From Ditylenchus dipsaci (Eukaryota > Nematoda > Chromadorea > Rhabditida > Anguinidae): a DNA stretch of 64,000 nt. Position numbers and translations under genes: made by a program. Where the stretch lies: the NCBI GenBank assembly GCA_004194705.1, contig SADC01001359.1, positions 310,001 to 374,000 of the forward strand, read 5' to 3'. Numbering within the stretch: the stretch's first letter is position 1; each line of letters opens with the position of its first letter. The notes beneath the pieces are model-generated. The model did no database searches. It worked only from the letters and a program-made list of their open reading frames with translations, and had not been told where the DNA came from. This document shows positions 10,522-22,409 of the stretch, one piece after another.

Positions 10522-10980
10522 CAGGTCAAATTTAGAGAGAAATCAAAAAATTTGAGTTTTGGGGGTATATATCCCCGAAAAATGATCGATTTCCCAGATG
10601 ACGAGCATTTTCAAAGCCGACCTTCAAACAAAGCGTACCATTAGATTCTACGCTTCGGAAAACTACTTTGGGCAACAAAAGGCTATAAATCTTTGTGGAA
10701 AAATTTCAAGATTGTGCCCCAAAATACGTTTCGCCCATTTTACCCTTGAGATTTTCAGGGGTAAAATGGGTAAAACGTATTTTGGGCGAAACCTCAAAAC
10801 TTTCGATAAAGGTTTTTCTCATTTTTGTTGCCCAAAGTAGTTTTCCGAGGCGTAGAATCTAATGGTAAGCTTTATTTGAAGGTCGGCTTTGAAAATACTC
10901 GTCATCTGGGAAATCGATCATTTTTCGGGATATATATCCCAAAACTCAAATTTTTTGATTCTCTTTCTAAATTTGACCTG
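10522..10980. repeat. Large palindrome, arms about 180 bp
   Basis: Left words CAGGTCAAATTTAGAGAG and GATCGATTTCCCAGATGACG reappear reverse-complemented at 10,890-10,980. It is a foldback element lying in the left arm of the piggyBac element. No coding content. Confidence 0.8.
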
Positions 10981-11212
10981 TTTTGACCGCTTTTTCCCAC
11001 GGGTATGAAAATTAACCTAAAAATAACCTAAAAACCCATTTTTGCCCGAATTAATTTTCAAAAAAATTTGAATTTTTCATTTTTTTGGGAACGTTGTATA
11101 TAGGGGTAAAATTATTGGTTTTGTTGTAAAAATGATATCTAAAATAGTGTTTTATCAGTAAAAAGAAGAGTTATGAGTCATCCTATTAGCATATGTTTAT
11201 GCTTCTTTTTTG

Positions 11213-11805
11213 GTTACTACGCATTTGGCACATCGCATTTGGGCACCCGCATTTGGGCACCCGCATTTGGGCACACCGCATTTGGGCACCCGTATTTGGG
11301 CCCCCGCATTTGGGCACCGCATTTGGGCCACGATTTTAAAGTTCCATATTTTGAAATTATAAATTGAAATGTATCAATATGTTACTGTTTTATAATAAAA
11401 TTTGTATTCATTTCAGGTCCGAATACTTTCCATCGAAAATTTTGACTTTTCTAGATTTTCTACCTGCCTGCCTTCGGCAGGCAACCTAATTCAATAGGAA
11501 GCCCCTTTGGGGTACATGGTCCGGGATAAGGGCTGACCCTTTGGGGTACATGGTACGGGATAAGGGCTGACCCTTTGGGGTACATGGTATGGGATGCGGC
11601 CCAAATGCGTGTCAACGAAGCGGCTTAAGGTCAAACGTCCGTGGCCCGAAAAATTGACAAATTTCAATTTATAATTTAAAAATATAGAATTTTAAAATCG
11701 GGGCCTAAATGCGGTGCCCAAATGCGGGGGCCCAAATGCGGGGGCCCAAATACGGTGTGCCCAAATGCGGGTGCCCAAATGCGGTGTGCCCAAATGCGTG
11801 GTAAC
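11213..11805. mobile_element. MITE with CGCATTTGGGCAC terminal arrays
   Basis: The left end GTTACTACGCATTTGG is followed by seven copies of CGCATTTGGGCACC. The right end mirrors them as GTGCCCAAATGCGG copies and ends GCGTGGTAAC. The centre holds three near-copies of CCCTTTGGGGTACATGGT. The T-rich flanks prevent an unambiguous target duplication. It interrupts the left arm of the piggyBac element. Confidence 0.8.
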
Positions 11806-12024
11806 GTCTTTTTTCTCTTAGTTGATATAGTTCTTTTGAAATACAGCTGGCTATTTTGAAGAAAGAAGGAAGGAAGTCACTTCCCCTTTATCATTTGATT
11901 TTGTACAACACTTTGTCGACAAATATATTATTTTTGCTGAAGTAAATTCGCCTAACATGGGAGAGCTGGTCAATCTCTTCGAGTGTCTATCCTTGTTAGA
12001 GTCGGAGGACGCGGACGTTAACAA

Positions 12025-12871
12025 ATGGAGATTGTTGCGATCCCTCCGGAAGCATTCTTCTCCTCAAGCAGATTCTTCTCCTCCATCAAGTTGGCGTATG
12101 AACTAAAAAGACTGGGGATTGGATACACTGGAACTGTGAATACATCTCGCACTGAAAAATGTCCACTGAGTGACGTGGCAAAGCAGCCAAGAGGGTACTG
12201 CGAGTATCAGATGGATGAGTCTTCTGGTAATACTGCCATAATAATTTTTATTTCATTACTTTAGTGAATTTAGGGGTCCTTGTGCTTGCGTGGAACGACA
12301 ACCGACCAGTTATCATGTTGACAACCATCGACGACCTGGATCCAATGCATTCCGTAAGCCGTTGGTCGGCCAAGGAAAAGAAAAGGATCCAGATCGAGCA
12401 GCCAAACACTGTAGCCTGCTACAACAAGCACATAAGTGGTGTGGATAGAATGGACTAAAATATCAATAACTATAGGGTTCCACTAGCTCAAAGAAGTGGT
12501 GGTGGTCGTGCTTCTGCTTTGGAGTAGATACTGCAGTTCACAACGCCTGGCAGTTGTATAGAAAAATCCATCCTAAGTGGGACTACCTCCAGTTTCGCCG
12601 CTATGTTGCCACCTCCTATATGCAAACATATGGAAGTCCACCCACAGGACCCGGCCGAAGATTATCCCAAGATAGACAACTAACTTCTAAGCGAGTAAAT
12701 GGGAGTGTGCGGCTTGACGGGTACAATCATTGGATTGCCACAACAGACTTATCTCTTCAGTGCGGGGTTTGTGATGGGAGAACTAACAAGAAATGCGAAA
12801 AATGTCAAAATTTCAAAAGAACTACATCGACTAAGATAAAAAAGAAGCATAAACATATGCTAATAGGATGA
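12025..12871 (+). pseudogene. piggyBac-type transposase, C-terminal half, broken
   Basis: Frames in order encode ELKRLGIGYTGTVNTSR, then (after a 46-nt intron-like GTAATA...TTTAG) VLVLAWNDNRPVIMLTT, then VACYNKHISGVDRMD, then a shifted frame KKWWWSCFCFGVDTAVHNAW and a C-terminal Cys cluster CGVCDGRTNKKCEKC. This order matches the DDE_Tnp_1_7 transposase and its C-terminal zinc-binding region. Breaks: an in-frame TAA after GVDRMD, where the family has Gln, and a frameshift just before KKWWW. The N-terminal half is missing or unrecognisable. It is inactive. Confidence 0.9.
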
Positions 12872-13045
12872 CTCATAACTCTTCTTTCTACTGATAAAAC
12901 ACTATTTTTGATATCATTTTTACAACAAAACCAATAATTTTACCCCTATATACAACGTTCCCCAAAAATAAAAATTCAATTTTTTTTGAAAATTAATTCG
13001 GGCAAAAATGGGTAAGCAACCTCCATGATTTTACTAGTGTACAAG

Positions 13046-15001
13046 GGGTAACAGGCGCCTATCGGCGCCTCCATGGTTTTTTACTTATCAATAATTGTGA
13101 ATTAAAATGGAGCTTGAACTTTTGCGAAAGTTTGCGAAAAAAAGCTGAAAATCGGGTTGGAAACGCTTTAGGAAACGATTCTGGAAACGCTTTAATAGCT
13201 TCAGAAATAGCGTGAAATTTTTTTTTGCTGAAGGTGTGACCCACCCACACATGCCAAATACTATTTAGAGATTTTAGCATTAAGAGCGGGCTATCATTCA
13301 CAAAAAAATAACTGCTCAATTGATTTATAAAAATGAGAATAAGAAGGCTTAGGAAAAATCAAGGGTATATACCCATACCCTCATTCATTTGATACGGCCC
13401 AATATTTCAAAAGTACATGCCCTTTGACAATTTTGTCAACCTGTTCTGTGCCAAAAAAAAGTCTCTATATCAGGGCGCGTAAGATGGAATATAAAAAATA
13501 TATGACTCACTATGACTCACCCTGTATGTTCAAAAAAAGTAAAAATGGTGCACAAGATGGAAAAAACCCAAATTTAATCTCAAACCTCCGATGAGACCTG
13601 TCCGTAGGCCCAAATCGACCTCAAGTTTAGCTCTTACAAGTTGTAACAAGTTGTTAGCTAGGTACCCGACTTTTTACCTCCATTTTAGGTATTTTGCCAC
13701 TTATATATAATTATTTTAGTTCAAAAGATAGCAAGAATTATAATTTGGCATGTCGTTTTTTGTGACCCCAAATTTTTCATTAACACCTGCTTTTTCCGAT
13801 ATTTTTTTTTCATTTTTAGAAGACAATGGTTGAATTTAAAGGAATGCCGGCTTATCAGAGTTTGAGTTTTTCCACAAGTAACTTTTAGAGGAATTAAAAA
13901 GGCATATAGGAAATTACACACTTTAAACACCGCCTAATGAAATAAAAAAGCTGAAATCCAAAACTAGAAGTTACGCTCCATCTTATTAGAATTGTTTACT
14001 TCAAAGCTATAAATTGCACTTATAAAAGAGCTATTTTTAGCAAAAAGATATAAATATTATTTGTTAGGGCTAACAGATACTGTATGCCAAACTTCATTTT
14101 TTACAATTATAGTTCAGAGAAAAGTTTATTGACCATGTCAAAGTTTTTTGCATTTGTTTGACAAACAGGGAGTGTTCAAAAAGCAGTTTACGCCAAACTG
14201 AGTTTATTATTAAGGAAGCAGGCGAGCAAACAAATCTCAAGAAACAACATTTCCCTTATTTGTAGTTAGCTAAAATACTTTTGGAAAAACAAAAAGAAAA
14301 TAAAATGTCGTTCTTTTTCCCTATTGTTTACATATTTTTCTTATGAAAACTTCCGCCAGAGAAAAACATAAAGAACAAAAAAAATAATGGGAAATATTAT
14401 TCATTTAGATTTAAATATCACTTTATTTCAGGGTTCTCAGATATAAGTCTTTTTTAATTGGATACTTTTTCAGCAAAATTATTTGATAATGTTCAAAAAT
14501 TTTAGTTTCAGTTCAAAAGTTTACATAAATTCTTTTTCTTGTTGAGCAGAAAAAAGTAGTTTAAGAGACGTAATTTTCGGTCATTATTCAAAAAAACGGT
14601 CAGCATGGTTCATCTAATAGTTAGAGTAGAATTCAGGCCATTTTTAATTTTAAAATTTTTCATGGGCTTAAAATTAATCCCCATGGGGGTCGGTAGGGGT
14701 TATATGGTATGTTCTTTTTCTAACGCTCAACAGGCTGATTGATTTGGCGCACAACTTTTTGAGGAAATCATATGTTTTTGTAAGTGAGTGGCAGATTCTC
14801 TGACCAATATCAAAAACAAGCAACTAATCTATTATCACTTTTTATAGTTCAGGGAATATGCAGCTGGTGCTGGCAATATCCGAAAACAAAATTGTTTTGC
14901 ACCCACTCACGCACGCTTACACATAATAATAATTATTATTTCGATGAATAGTTTAGACAGCCTGGTAGTGTAAAGCTGATGAGCATTGGCTCACGTGCCA
15001 T
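13046..15001. other. No gene recognised
   Basis: AT-rich sequence containing the right inverted copy at 13,312-13,400 and a short GGCGCCTATCGGCGCC palindrome at 13,053. No supported exon. Confidence 0.5.
13312..13400. repeat. Right copy of the 90-bp inverted pair
   Basis: Reverse complement of 8,955-9,047, including CCTCATTCATTTGATACGGC. The two copies point outward with the same terminal word. Confidence 0.6.
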
Positions 15002-15277
15002 TTAAATGAAACAACCAGGTTTTTCCTCTTTATTCCTTTCTGCCCCTTTAATGCCACCTTCGACGGAAAAGTAAGCCAACTCCCCGCTCTTAAGCTCTAG
15101 ATTAACCATGTGTATGGCGACTTGAGTTTGAGCCCCGATGACGAAAGACTGGATAATACAGGTCTTTGAACTAGTTAATACACTAAATGCTCCAATAATC
15201 GCATGTGTGTTTGATGTGTTTCCCTTTGTCTGCTGGTTATCAGGATTGCATGCTTGAACTATAAAATTCATATCGAA
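15002..15277 (-). CDS. Candidate coding exon, unassigned protein
   Basis: An open frame of about 91 codons whose upstream edge on the minus strand is an excellent acceptor (CTGTTGTTTTTAG ending at 15,278). Motifs include NTHAIIGAFSVLTSSK, FVIGAQTQVAIHM and ELKSGELAYFSVEGG, a hydrophobic beta-like composition unlike background. GTGGCA after FSVEG could be a splice donor, so the last residues before the stop may be intronic. No family recognised and no flanking exon identified. Confidence 0.4.
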   Translation of the reverse strand, partial: FDMNFIVQACNPDNQQTKGNTSNTHAIIGAFSVLTSSKTCIIQSFVIGAQTQVAIHMVNLELKSGELAYFSVEGGIKGAERNKEEKPGCFI

Positions 15278-15621
15278 CTAAAAACAACAGTAATAAAGTA
15301 GTAGTAAACTTTACATCATCAAGACATTCTATGGGTTAGCAAACATGTCTACCAACAATATTGACATATCGTCACACTTAACAGCAAAATGTTAACACAA
15401 ATGGGAGTTTTTAATCGAGATTAGAGTTTTCAGTGGGTGAGATCTCCTTCCCATAGTCTCGCTTGCTTGGTAGAATTTTTTTCCCAAGAGCTCATTTTTA
15501 AATTTTCCATAGGGGTAATTTGACATTTTAAAGCATTTATGCATCCTCTTGACTTAAAACATAGCAAATTTTGTAAAAAAATGAGCCAAATCGTGTTTTT
15601 CTGCTATAAGAATATCCCTAA

Positions 15622-16157
15622 GGACTAAAATATGTCCAAAATTACTTCAGTTCGTATGCAATTCATCCCATCCAATGAACTATTTACACCATAAAATTTT
15701 TACAGTTTTCCCCTCAAATTTGGAGTAGCTGTTCTATTAAATATTTCTTAAAAACATTTATATTTTTTTCATTATTGTGTAGCACCAGATTTCAGCTTTC
15801 TAGTGAGCTATCAACTGATCGAATAACATTTTGAAAAGTTGTAGAAAAAAGTCTTTGAGTAGAGCTCAGTCTATCTGAGAATTCCTTCCATCCAAAGAAT
15901 CTTTTCTACAACTTTTCGAAATCTTTTTGATCAGTTAGTAGCTCACTAAAAAATTGAGGTCCGCACTACACTATAATGAAAAAAAAACTTTACTTGGTTG
16001 GTTTGTAGGGAAAGCTGACCCGCAAATGATGTTTTTTTCAATTTTTTGTTCACTATAGTGTCCAACGTGAAATTCCCCACCAGGATGTGTTTTTAGGGCA
16101 ATAAACTTTCTGGGATAAATTACATACAACCGAAGTAATTTCGGACATATTTCAGTC
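15622..16157. repeat. Foldback element, 536 bp
   Basis: Outer arms GGACTAAAATATGTCC... and ...GGACATATTTCAGTC pair over about 45 bp. Inner arms (15,768-15,851 and 15,903-15,984, including AAAGTTGTAGAAAA) pair over about 80 bp. No coding content. Confidence 0.8.
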
Positions 16158-17274
16158 TAGTTTAACAATTTGAGCATATAGAAAGAAACAGATCACAGTA
16201 CGGTATATAAAACCGTGCCGACTGAGCCGATTTTAAGCGAAAATACCATACCAAAATACCGATAGATTTTTTATCTACAATACTGAAAATACTGATCATC
16301 TCTTGTTGGAAAAAATTCGCTTGGTCAAAAATGATCGCCGTGATCGACTCAGCTTTTTCCACCAATGCTTTGTTCTATAATGTCAAAACACAAAATAGCA
16401 TGATTTTTGCACGGTCACAACACTAATTGAGACAATTAAAAATTTATATCACAGTCTACTCAAACACATATTTTATGGAAATCATAATATGTTTTGAGAA
16501 TTAAGACAAAATAGAAAAACAGGAAAGCAATTGGTTTGCAAACTACTTAATTGTTTTGTCACTAAAAACTATTACACAAATAATTAACTCCTCGGAAAAC
16601 AAAACAATAGGGCTGTATGTTTTAGCACCTTGAAAATGATTGAAAATAAAAACATATGAAAAGGGGGAAATAAAATATAAGATAGAAGAGTACCATTAAT
16701 GTCTAATTTAGAAATTTTGAGGCTCTTTATGTTGGTGGTGCCTGCGAAAAGTTGCCTTTGTTCCTCCTGTTGTTTTTAGAAAAAAAATACTCAGAAATTA
16801 TTTGTTTTAATGATTTTCATGCAACACTTGGCTTGGTACAACAATCTGTACAATCGTGAGGAAATATATATTTCTAAAACAAAAATTGAGTCCTTTCAGC
16901 ATAAAAAATCTACAGAAATCCACCTGGGGAAACTAGGTAAAAAAAATTCCAAGACTTTTATCTGAAAAACCACAGGGGATACATAGACAGTTTTTCCGGT
17001 GCGCTACCAACACATACAAAGACCGTTTCGACATACCATTTTGACAAAATATTATTGCTTTTAAATTAAGTAAAGTAGTATTATGGATGAATAGCTAAAA
17101 CAGTTTTTTCAGACAGAAAGTTGGTTAATCCTATAATCTTTGTCCTTATTACTAACATTACCCGATGAATAGTCTTGTTCGCCCTGGCTGAGCATCATAT
17201 AACCTGCAAAATAGGTTTTTTTGGTTGCAAAGGTCAAGTTAGAGCAAAAAGTAGGAAAAGCGCTACTACTACTA

Positions 17275-19567
17275 CTAACCCCAAATTGAATTATCTCTCC
17301 GCATGCCTCTGCCATTTCTCCCACTGACGTACTTCTTGCTGCTACTGCCATTATAAAGAGAAGAGTAAAGCACAAAAAGGAGCACTAGAATGGCCAAAAC
17401 ATAGAAAAAAGTCCAGCCCGTAGAGCCATCGGTGAAGTGGTTGTTCAGTCTCCTAAGTCAAATTCAATTTGTAAGAGAGTTGGCAAGATAATATAACAAG
17501 AAAAAACCTTATGGCCAATTCCTGTCTTTGGGTCTCCAGCAACGGGAAGTACCTCATCTGGTAAATCATTGCACCTAAAAGAATTTGATCAAAAAACAGA
17601 ATACCTATTTTTGGCGACTCACCTAATGCCCATTGCACTTCTTCACCTTTGATTTTGAAAGCACTTTGGAAGTGATGCTGTCTCTCGTCCACGTGGAAGC
17701 CTGAAATTTGGGATGACTTTCTTTTTCATTTTTAAACCTTTGTTAAAAAACCATTGTGAAGTATGGCATGAATCCAAGCTGACTTGAAGCATTGTGTCTC
17801 CAACCTTTCCTCGTTTGCTTTTGGGTACTCTTTGGCTTTGGCCTTTTTCTAAAAAAACTTTTCTTTGCAGGTTTATTTTCTACAATAAGATCTAAAATAA
17901 CCCTGATGGTTGGCCACCTCTGTGAGCAAAATGCCTTGGCTTTCTTTTCAAATTCATCGTGGTTGTAGACACCGCCTAAGGAAAGAATATCATCCACTGA
18001 AAACCTAAACTGACAAACGTCAAAATAGAGCGAAAAAAGTATGTACATACCAGTATTCACTAAACCGTAAATCTCAAACTGGGACAAAGAGACTGGTGGT
18101 GCAACTACACCGCCGAAGAAACAAGATTTCCCGGTCGGACAATCGCGAACACCCGGTGACTTGAAGAGAAGTTTGGCTATGTTGTCCACACAAGAATCCC
18201 AGTCGCCATTTCCCTAAGATTAAGGTAAATTATAGCTCAATAATTTATAAAAGTAAATTACTTTGCGCACAAACTGATTGCCATCCTCTTTTGTTACCAA
18301 CTTGATAAAAGATACTGGCAGGCAGCCATCTGAGACAAGATTTATTGACGAAGCATTTGTACTTACATCTGCTTGAGTAGGTGGTAATTTTTGCTCCAAA
18401 ATTCTCTCGTACTTTTTCTGGCCTTCATTTACACCAAATCCTGAGGAGGAAATTGAACAAAAATAAATAAGTTAGTTAGAATTGTACCTAGGAAAGTAGT
18501 GACAAATATTTGGTAAAGAAAACGCGGGTCCTCATCCCTACAGCCAAGATTTACCAGCTGGACGTTTTCGTCCAAAAATTTATTCTCAGCGGGCAGTTCG
18601 AAGGCAATTTGCGCACTTGCCCTCCCATATCAATCATACCTTAAAGGAAAAATAAAATTATTTGGATTTAATTTAGGAAAGACTTAATTGACCAGCAGTA
18701 GGAGGCCTGTCCAATTGACGTTTAGTAGAACTTTCACCCTCCAAAGATTTCTTTTCGGTTGGAAGAGTTTCAAGGTCCGGAAAGCGAAACCTGCCGAGCA
18801 TGTAGTTGACTGCAGCCCAGCTGTAAAGACCCTCCCATTTGCCACTGATCACCTGGATATGTTGAGGTAGCACCTGGAATTTGGTGAGCGAAGGAAGTTT
18901 TTGTTGCAAACTTTTGATAATCCCGTTTTGTTTTCTAGATAAAAAAGTCTGTAAAAGAAAAATAGGAAAGGAAACACCTACTCTAAATTAAGTAGACGCA
19001 TTCCGGCAGTAGCAAAAATAAATATTGGTGTAAGTGGATGCTTTTCAGGGCTGATAAAATCTCCCGCATAGTCCAACAATGGACGAATATATTCTACAAA
19101 ATTAGAAAAATGTTTTTTGTCTTAAAATAGCAACACACCTGCAGCGGCTAGAGGATTTTCACTGAAAGAACTTAGGCCAGGTGTGACTTTTTGACAACTG
19201 GTTGACCCATCCGATCATTTACAGCACGTATGTCAATAAGCTCCTGGTTGGACTTGGACTTCCAACAGTACCTAAAAAAATTACGTTAATTAAAATATCA
19301 TGTTTTGATAAACAAACATGAAAAGTCTTGATCCCGTTGAGCCAGCATCAATAATTATGCCGTAGCTAAGATCTTCGTGATCTACATTGTTACTTACTGT
19401 AATAACAATTTGTGAACAGATATCAACTATAACAATTAACCTTTATCAACGTGAACTTCCTGACTAGCAGTCATTGTGAGTAGATTGTTGATAAGCAAAA
19501 GAACTAGAGAGAAAATACCCAGGGCAACAATACAGGCGCTTTTATTGATACCATATCGACCCATCAT
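17275..19567 (-). CDS. Ectonucleoside triphosphate diphosphohydrolase, NTPDase4/7-like
   Basis: GDA1/CD39-family nucleotidase, which hydrolyses nucleoside di- and triphosphates, typically UDP, in the Golgi or endolysosome lumen. Thirteen exons on the minus strand (19567-19441, 19396-19318, 19271-19139, 19093-18982, 18934-18693, 18639-18488, 18440-18262, 18213-18051, 17996-17902, 17848-17738, 17700-17623, 17574-17508, 17452-17275) give about 572 residues. There is an N-terminal membrane anchor (residues about 10-30), [15 protein letters not shown] (apyrase conserved region 1), [11 protein letters not shown] (region 2), [17 protein letters not shown] (region 3), [16 protein letters not shown] (region 4), a Cys-rich lumenal half, and a second membrane segment near the C-terminus. 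The two-anchor topology and the YCW after region 1 match NTPDase4/7. Three single-base deletions in homopolymers (exons 3, 6 and 10) must be corrected to keep frame; everything else is intact. The start ATG follows an in-frame TAG. Confidence 0.93.
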
Positions 19568-20550
19568 ACATTTTTGTTTCTTGGCCAAGGAAGCCTAAAA
19601 CATCTCGAAAGAAGTTTTATTTATATTGTTGAAAACTGAAAAATAAAAGATGAGAGGCGAAACAGGAATAATCAAGCGTCTAAGAAAAACAATCATACGT
19701 ATGCATCGGAATGGTTTAAGAGAAATGTCCCGTTTAAGTATTTTAAAAATCCAGTTTTGAAAATTCATTTTCAGAGATCGACTCAGAATCGTATGATAAT
19801 TTTTTAAATATATTATAGTCAAAATTCGAAAATTTCAGATTTTTCTTTGATCTACCATGGACATGCCGTATAGCTGGAATAGTAATACTCAGTAGGATTA
19901 GGTAAAAGACGAAATATAAATACCGAAGAGACTTTTCCCATGAAAGAAAACTCCCCGTCAAATTTACCACATACCGTATTCTCTCTAATAGAACCACACT
20001 CTCTATTTGAACCACACTCTCTAATAGAACCACACCTCCCAAGGGGGGTTGTGAAATAGAACCACACTCTCTATTAGAGCCACACCCTTAAAGGGCATGC
20101 CCACGCCAATAAGTTTCCTTTCAAATGTTTGAATTCCGGGCACCAGTTTTTCAGATGAAGACAAAATAAATTTGAATTCGCTTTTCATTTCGACAAAATT
20201 TATGTTATCTTTTTTAGTCGTCTCACTTTTTGCGATCCCTTTTTTCTGTAACAATTATCATCTTGCTTAGCAATACCCAATTCTAGGGGCAAAACAAGTC
20301 TCGGTTGGTAATTTTCGGTTTCTCGTCTTGAAAATGTTGGATTTTACGTTTCTTGCACAGCTTTATCTCGGAGTTCAGCTGGTCGATAACTCGCTCTCTG
20401 TGTCAAGCGATTTTAGCGTCTCAGTTATTCGTCCAAAAGCCGATCCCCGACACCAATTGTAATTTTATAAAAGCATTAATTTTTCAACCAAACAAACGGA
20501 TCCAATTTGCCATAGGCTGGAACTGGTATCCTTATCATTCAACACCATTA

Positions 20551-20783
20551 CCGTATTTCCTCTAATAAAACCCCTTTTTCAATTGACTTTTAATGTAAAA
20601 GGGTAAGGGCCGAGTAAATATTTTGCAAAGCGGTTTATTGCATTTTTTGACTCCTGTGAGCTCTAACAGTTCTGCTTTCTAGATTTTGAAGTTTCACACG
20701 GAAATCTCGAGATCGGCCTAAAATTTTCACGATTTTCGGCGAGTTGTGAAATGAAATCCCTGGTCCCTATAGAGGTAATACGG
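20551..20783. mobile_element. MITE of the ACCGTAT family, 233 bp
   Basis: Ends CCGTATTTCCTCTAATA and AGAGGTAATACGG, TA on both flanks. It is nested in the 19,974-22,839 interval. Confidence 0.8.
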
Positions 20784-21031
20784 TATTTATCATCTGCACT
20801 TCTCGAATTTTGATAGTGTTATTATTTAGTATGTGAAGTTCATTTCGGAAAAAAGACCTTCTTCAATAATATCCCAACAAAAAAAACTTTTACATGTGTA
20901 TAACCTTCAATTTGATGCGAAAGTCCGACAGAATTTCTCTGATTTGTCAGTCCAGCTGATTGAAAGATGTGCTGTTTGCTTTGGCGGAGGCACTCATTTT
21001 CACAGAGACATTTTGGTTGTTGGGATTACTA

Positions 21032-21191
21032 CAGTCGAGTCTCGATTTAACGTACCCCCAATTTAACGTACCCTTCGATTTAACGTACCCCTAGGGCGGT
21101 CCCTCCAATAATAAACTCCGTCAAACTTACCCACGATATAACGTACCCCTAGGGCCGGTCCCACGGGGTACGTTAAATCGAGACTCGACTG
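21032..21191. mobile_element. Pogo-like MITE, 160 bp, TA target duplication
   Basis: Ends CAGTCGAGTCTCGATTTAAC and its complement, TA at 21,030-21,031 and 21,192-21,193. Tandem CGATTTAACGTACCC units are present inside. Same family as 649-807. Confidence 0.88.
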
Positions 21192-21432
21192 TACAAGCTA
21201 ATTGGGAAGGTCTTGAAGAAATTGATATAGAAAAATCTTCAAATAAACTAGAATAACGATAAACCGAGATTTCAGTCATTCGAAAAGTCCTAAAAGGCGA
21301 TAATCGAACAATGTCGTCATCCTGCCACCTAGCACAACCTTTCTCTGTTTGTCATGATTTTAGACCTCGACTTACCACAAATTCATTCCCACGACATCAA
21401 TCGAAATTCACAAAATCCAAACAACAACTTAT

Positions 21433-21438
21433 TTTATT
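21433..21438 (-). terminator. Poly(A) signal for RPS27
   Basis: AATAAA on the minus strand, 70 nt beyond the RPS27 stop codon. Confidence 0.6.
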
Positions 21439-21507
21439 GCGCCAGAGAACACATACAGAACGAAAATCCGACAATAAGAAGACAGTCGAATCAAGTGTAT
21501 TCTCTCT

Positions 21508-21816
21508 TCAGTACGGCTTCTTTCTGAACTTGCAACCTTCCACCAGGCGCGCTTTTCCTCCAGCAGGCTGACAGAGAACAGTTCCCACCCAACGCAGGAA
21601 ACAACGGTAGAGGCATGGCTGAAGGTTGTCGTAATCTTGGTACAACCGGGACATTTCAAATCCTGAAATAATTTCGACTAAAACCAAAAAGCTTATAAAA
21701 AACTGAAAAAAAACTTACCATGAAGAACGAATTTGGATGCTGGACAAGTCGCTTCAGCTTGTGACGCTTGAGCTCATCTTCCTTGGTGGGTTGAAACAAA
21801 TCTTTCCGAGTGGCAT
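21508..21816 (-). CDS. RPS27: 40S ribosomal protein S27
   Basis: Small-subunit ribosomal protein eS27, normally about 84 residues with one C4 zinc finger. Exon 1 (21,816-21,719) encodes [19 protein letters not shown] and [10 protein letters not shown]. Exon 2 (21,662-21,508) encodes [18 protein letters not shown], then [19 protein letters not shown] and [12 protein letters not shown], then stop. The intron is a normal GTAAGT...TTTCAG of 56 nt, so this is not a processed pseudogene. An acceptor TTGCTTTTAG lies 26 nt upstream of the ATG, suggesting a 5' UTR exon. Two single-base deletions break the frame: after the third codon (a GG run where GGG is expected) and at the fourth zinc Cys. Because all other residues are conserved, I read these as sequence errors. 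The gene sits between pogo-type inverted ends. Confidence 0.9.
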
Positions 21817-22217
21817 CTTGCTTTACGCTTGACGAAAGAGCTTCTAAAAGCAATGTATTTTATATCGCAAAAAATTAAATTCATGCATGGTTACTTGCAA
21901 AAAATAATAACAAACGTGAACAGCACAAGTTAATCTTTAGCTGCCTTACCATATCACACTCAGCTATGGTCACAAAAAGAGTTTAACGGAAAAAAGGGAT
22001 CGCAAAAAGTGAGACGACTAAAAAGATAACATAAATTTTGTCGAAATGAAAAGCGAATTCAAATTTATTTTGTCTTCATCTGAAAAACTGGTGCCCGGGA
22101 ATTCAAACATTTGAAATGAAACTTATTGGCGTGGGCATGCCCCTTTAAGACTCTCAAGCTGCGCCAACGACCGTCTAACTTCAACGGATTGTCGAAGCCT
22201 GCGAGAATCTCTTGTAG

Positions 22218-22409
22218 GAGCTTATCGTTGAGTCTTTCAAATCGTGCGGAGTTCCTAATGCCACCGATGGATGTGGGGACGACGCCATTTACTGCTTCAA
22301 GAAAGTTGGGCCGGCTCCGAGTGGTCGAGGCAAAGTGAAGCTCGCGCAAGATGAGAAGAAGTTGGCTGAGCAGATACAAGAAATCGGTCTTCAGGAAGCG
22401 CGAAAATAG
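22218..22409 (+). pseudogene. Pogo/Tigger-type transposase C-terminal fragment
   Basis: 63 codons beginning ELIVESFKSCGVPNATDGC and continuing DDAIYCFKKVGPAPSGRG to a stop. The block 'ES/V-F-x-x-C-G-x-x-N-x-x-D-G' is typical of the C-terminal end of pogo-like DDE transposases. A TAG directly precedes the fragment in frame, and upstream similarity fades. It is a relic. Confidence 0.7.

Larger units (their letters stand above)
10491..13045 (+). mobile_element. Decayed piggyBac-like transposon, composite
   Basis: Long inverted arms (11,036-11,212 and 12,838-13,012, about 175 bp) flank a piggyBac transposase pseudogene. Outer words CACTAGTAAGATAATGGAG (10,491) and, inverted, CCATGATTTTACTAGTG (ending 13,045) suggest the element originally reached those positions, before a 460-bp palindrome (10,522-10,980) inserted into its left arm. 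A further MITE sits at 11,213-11,805. The TTAA target expected of piggyBac is not seen at either candidate boundary, so the true ends remain uncertain. Confidence 0.75.
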
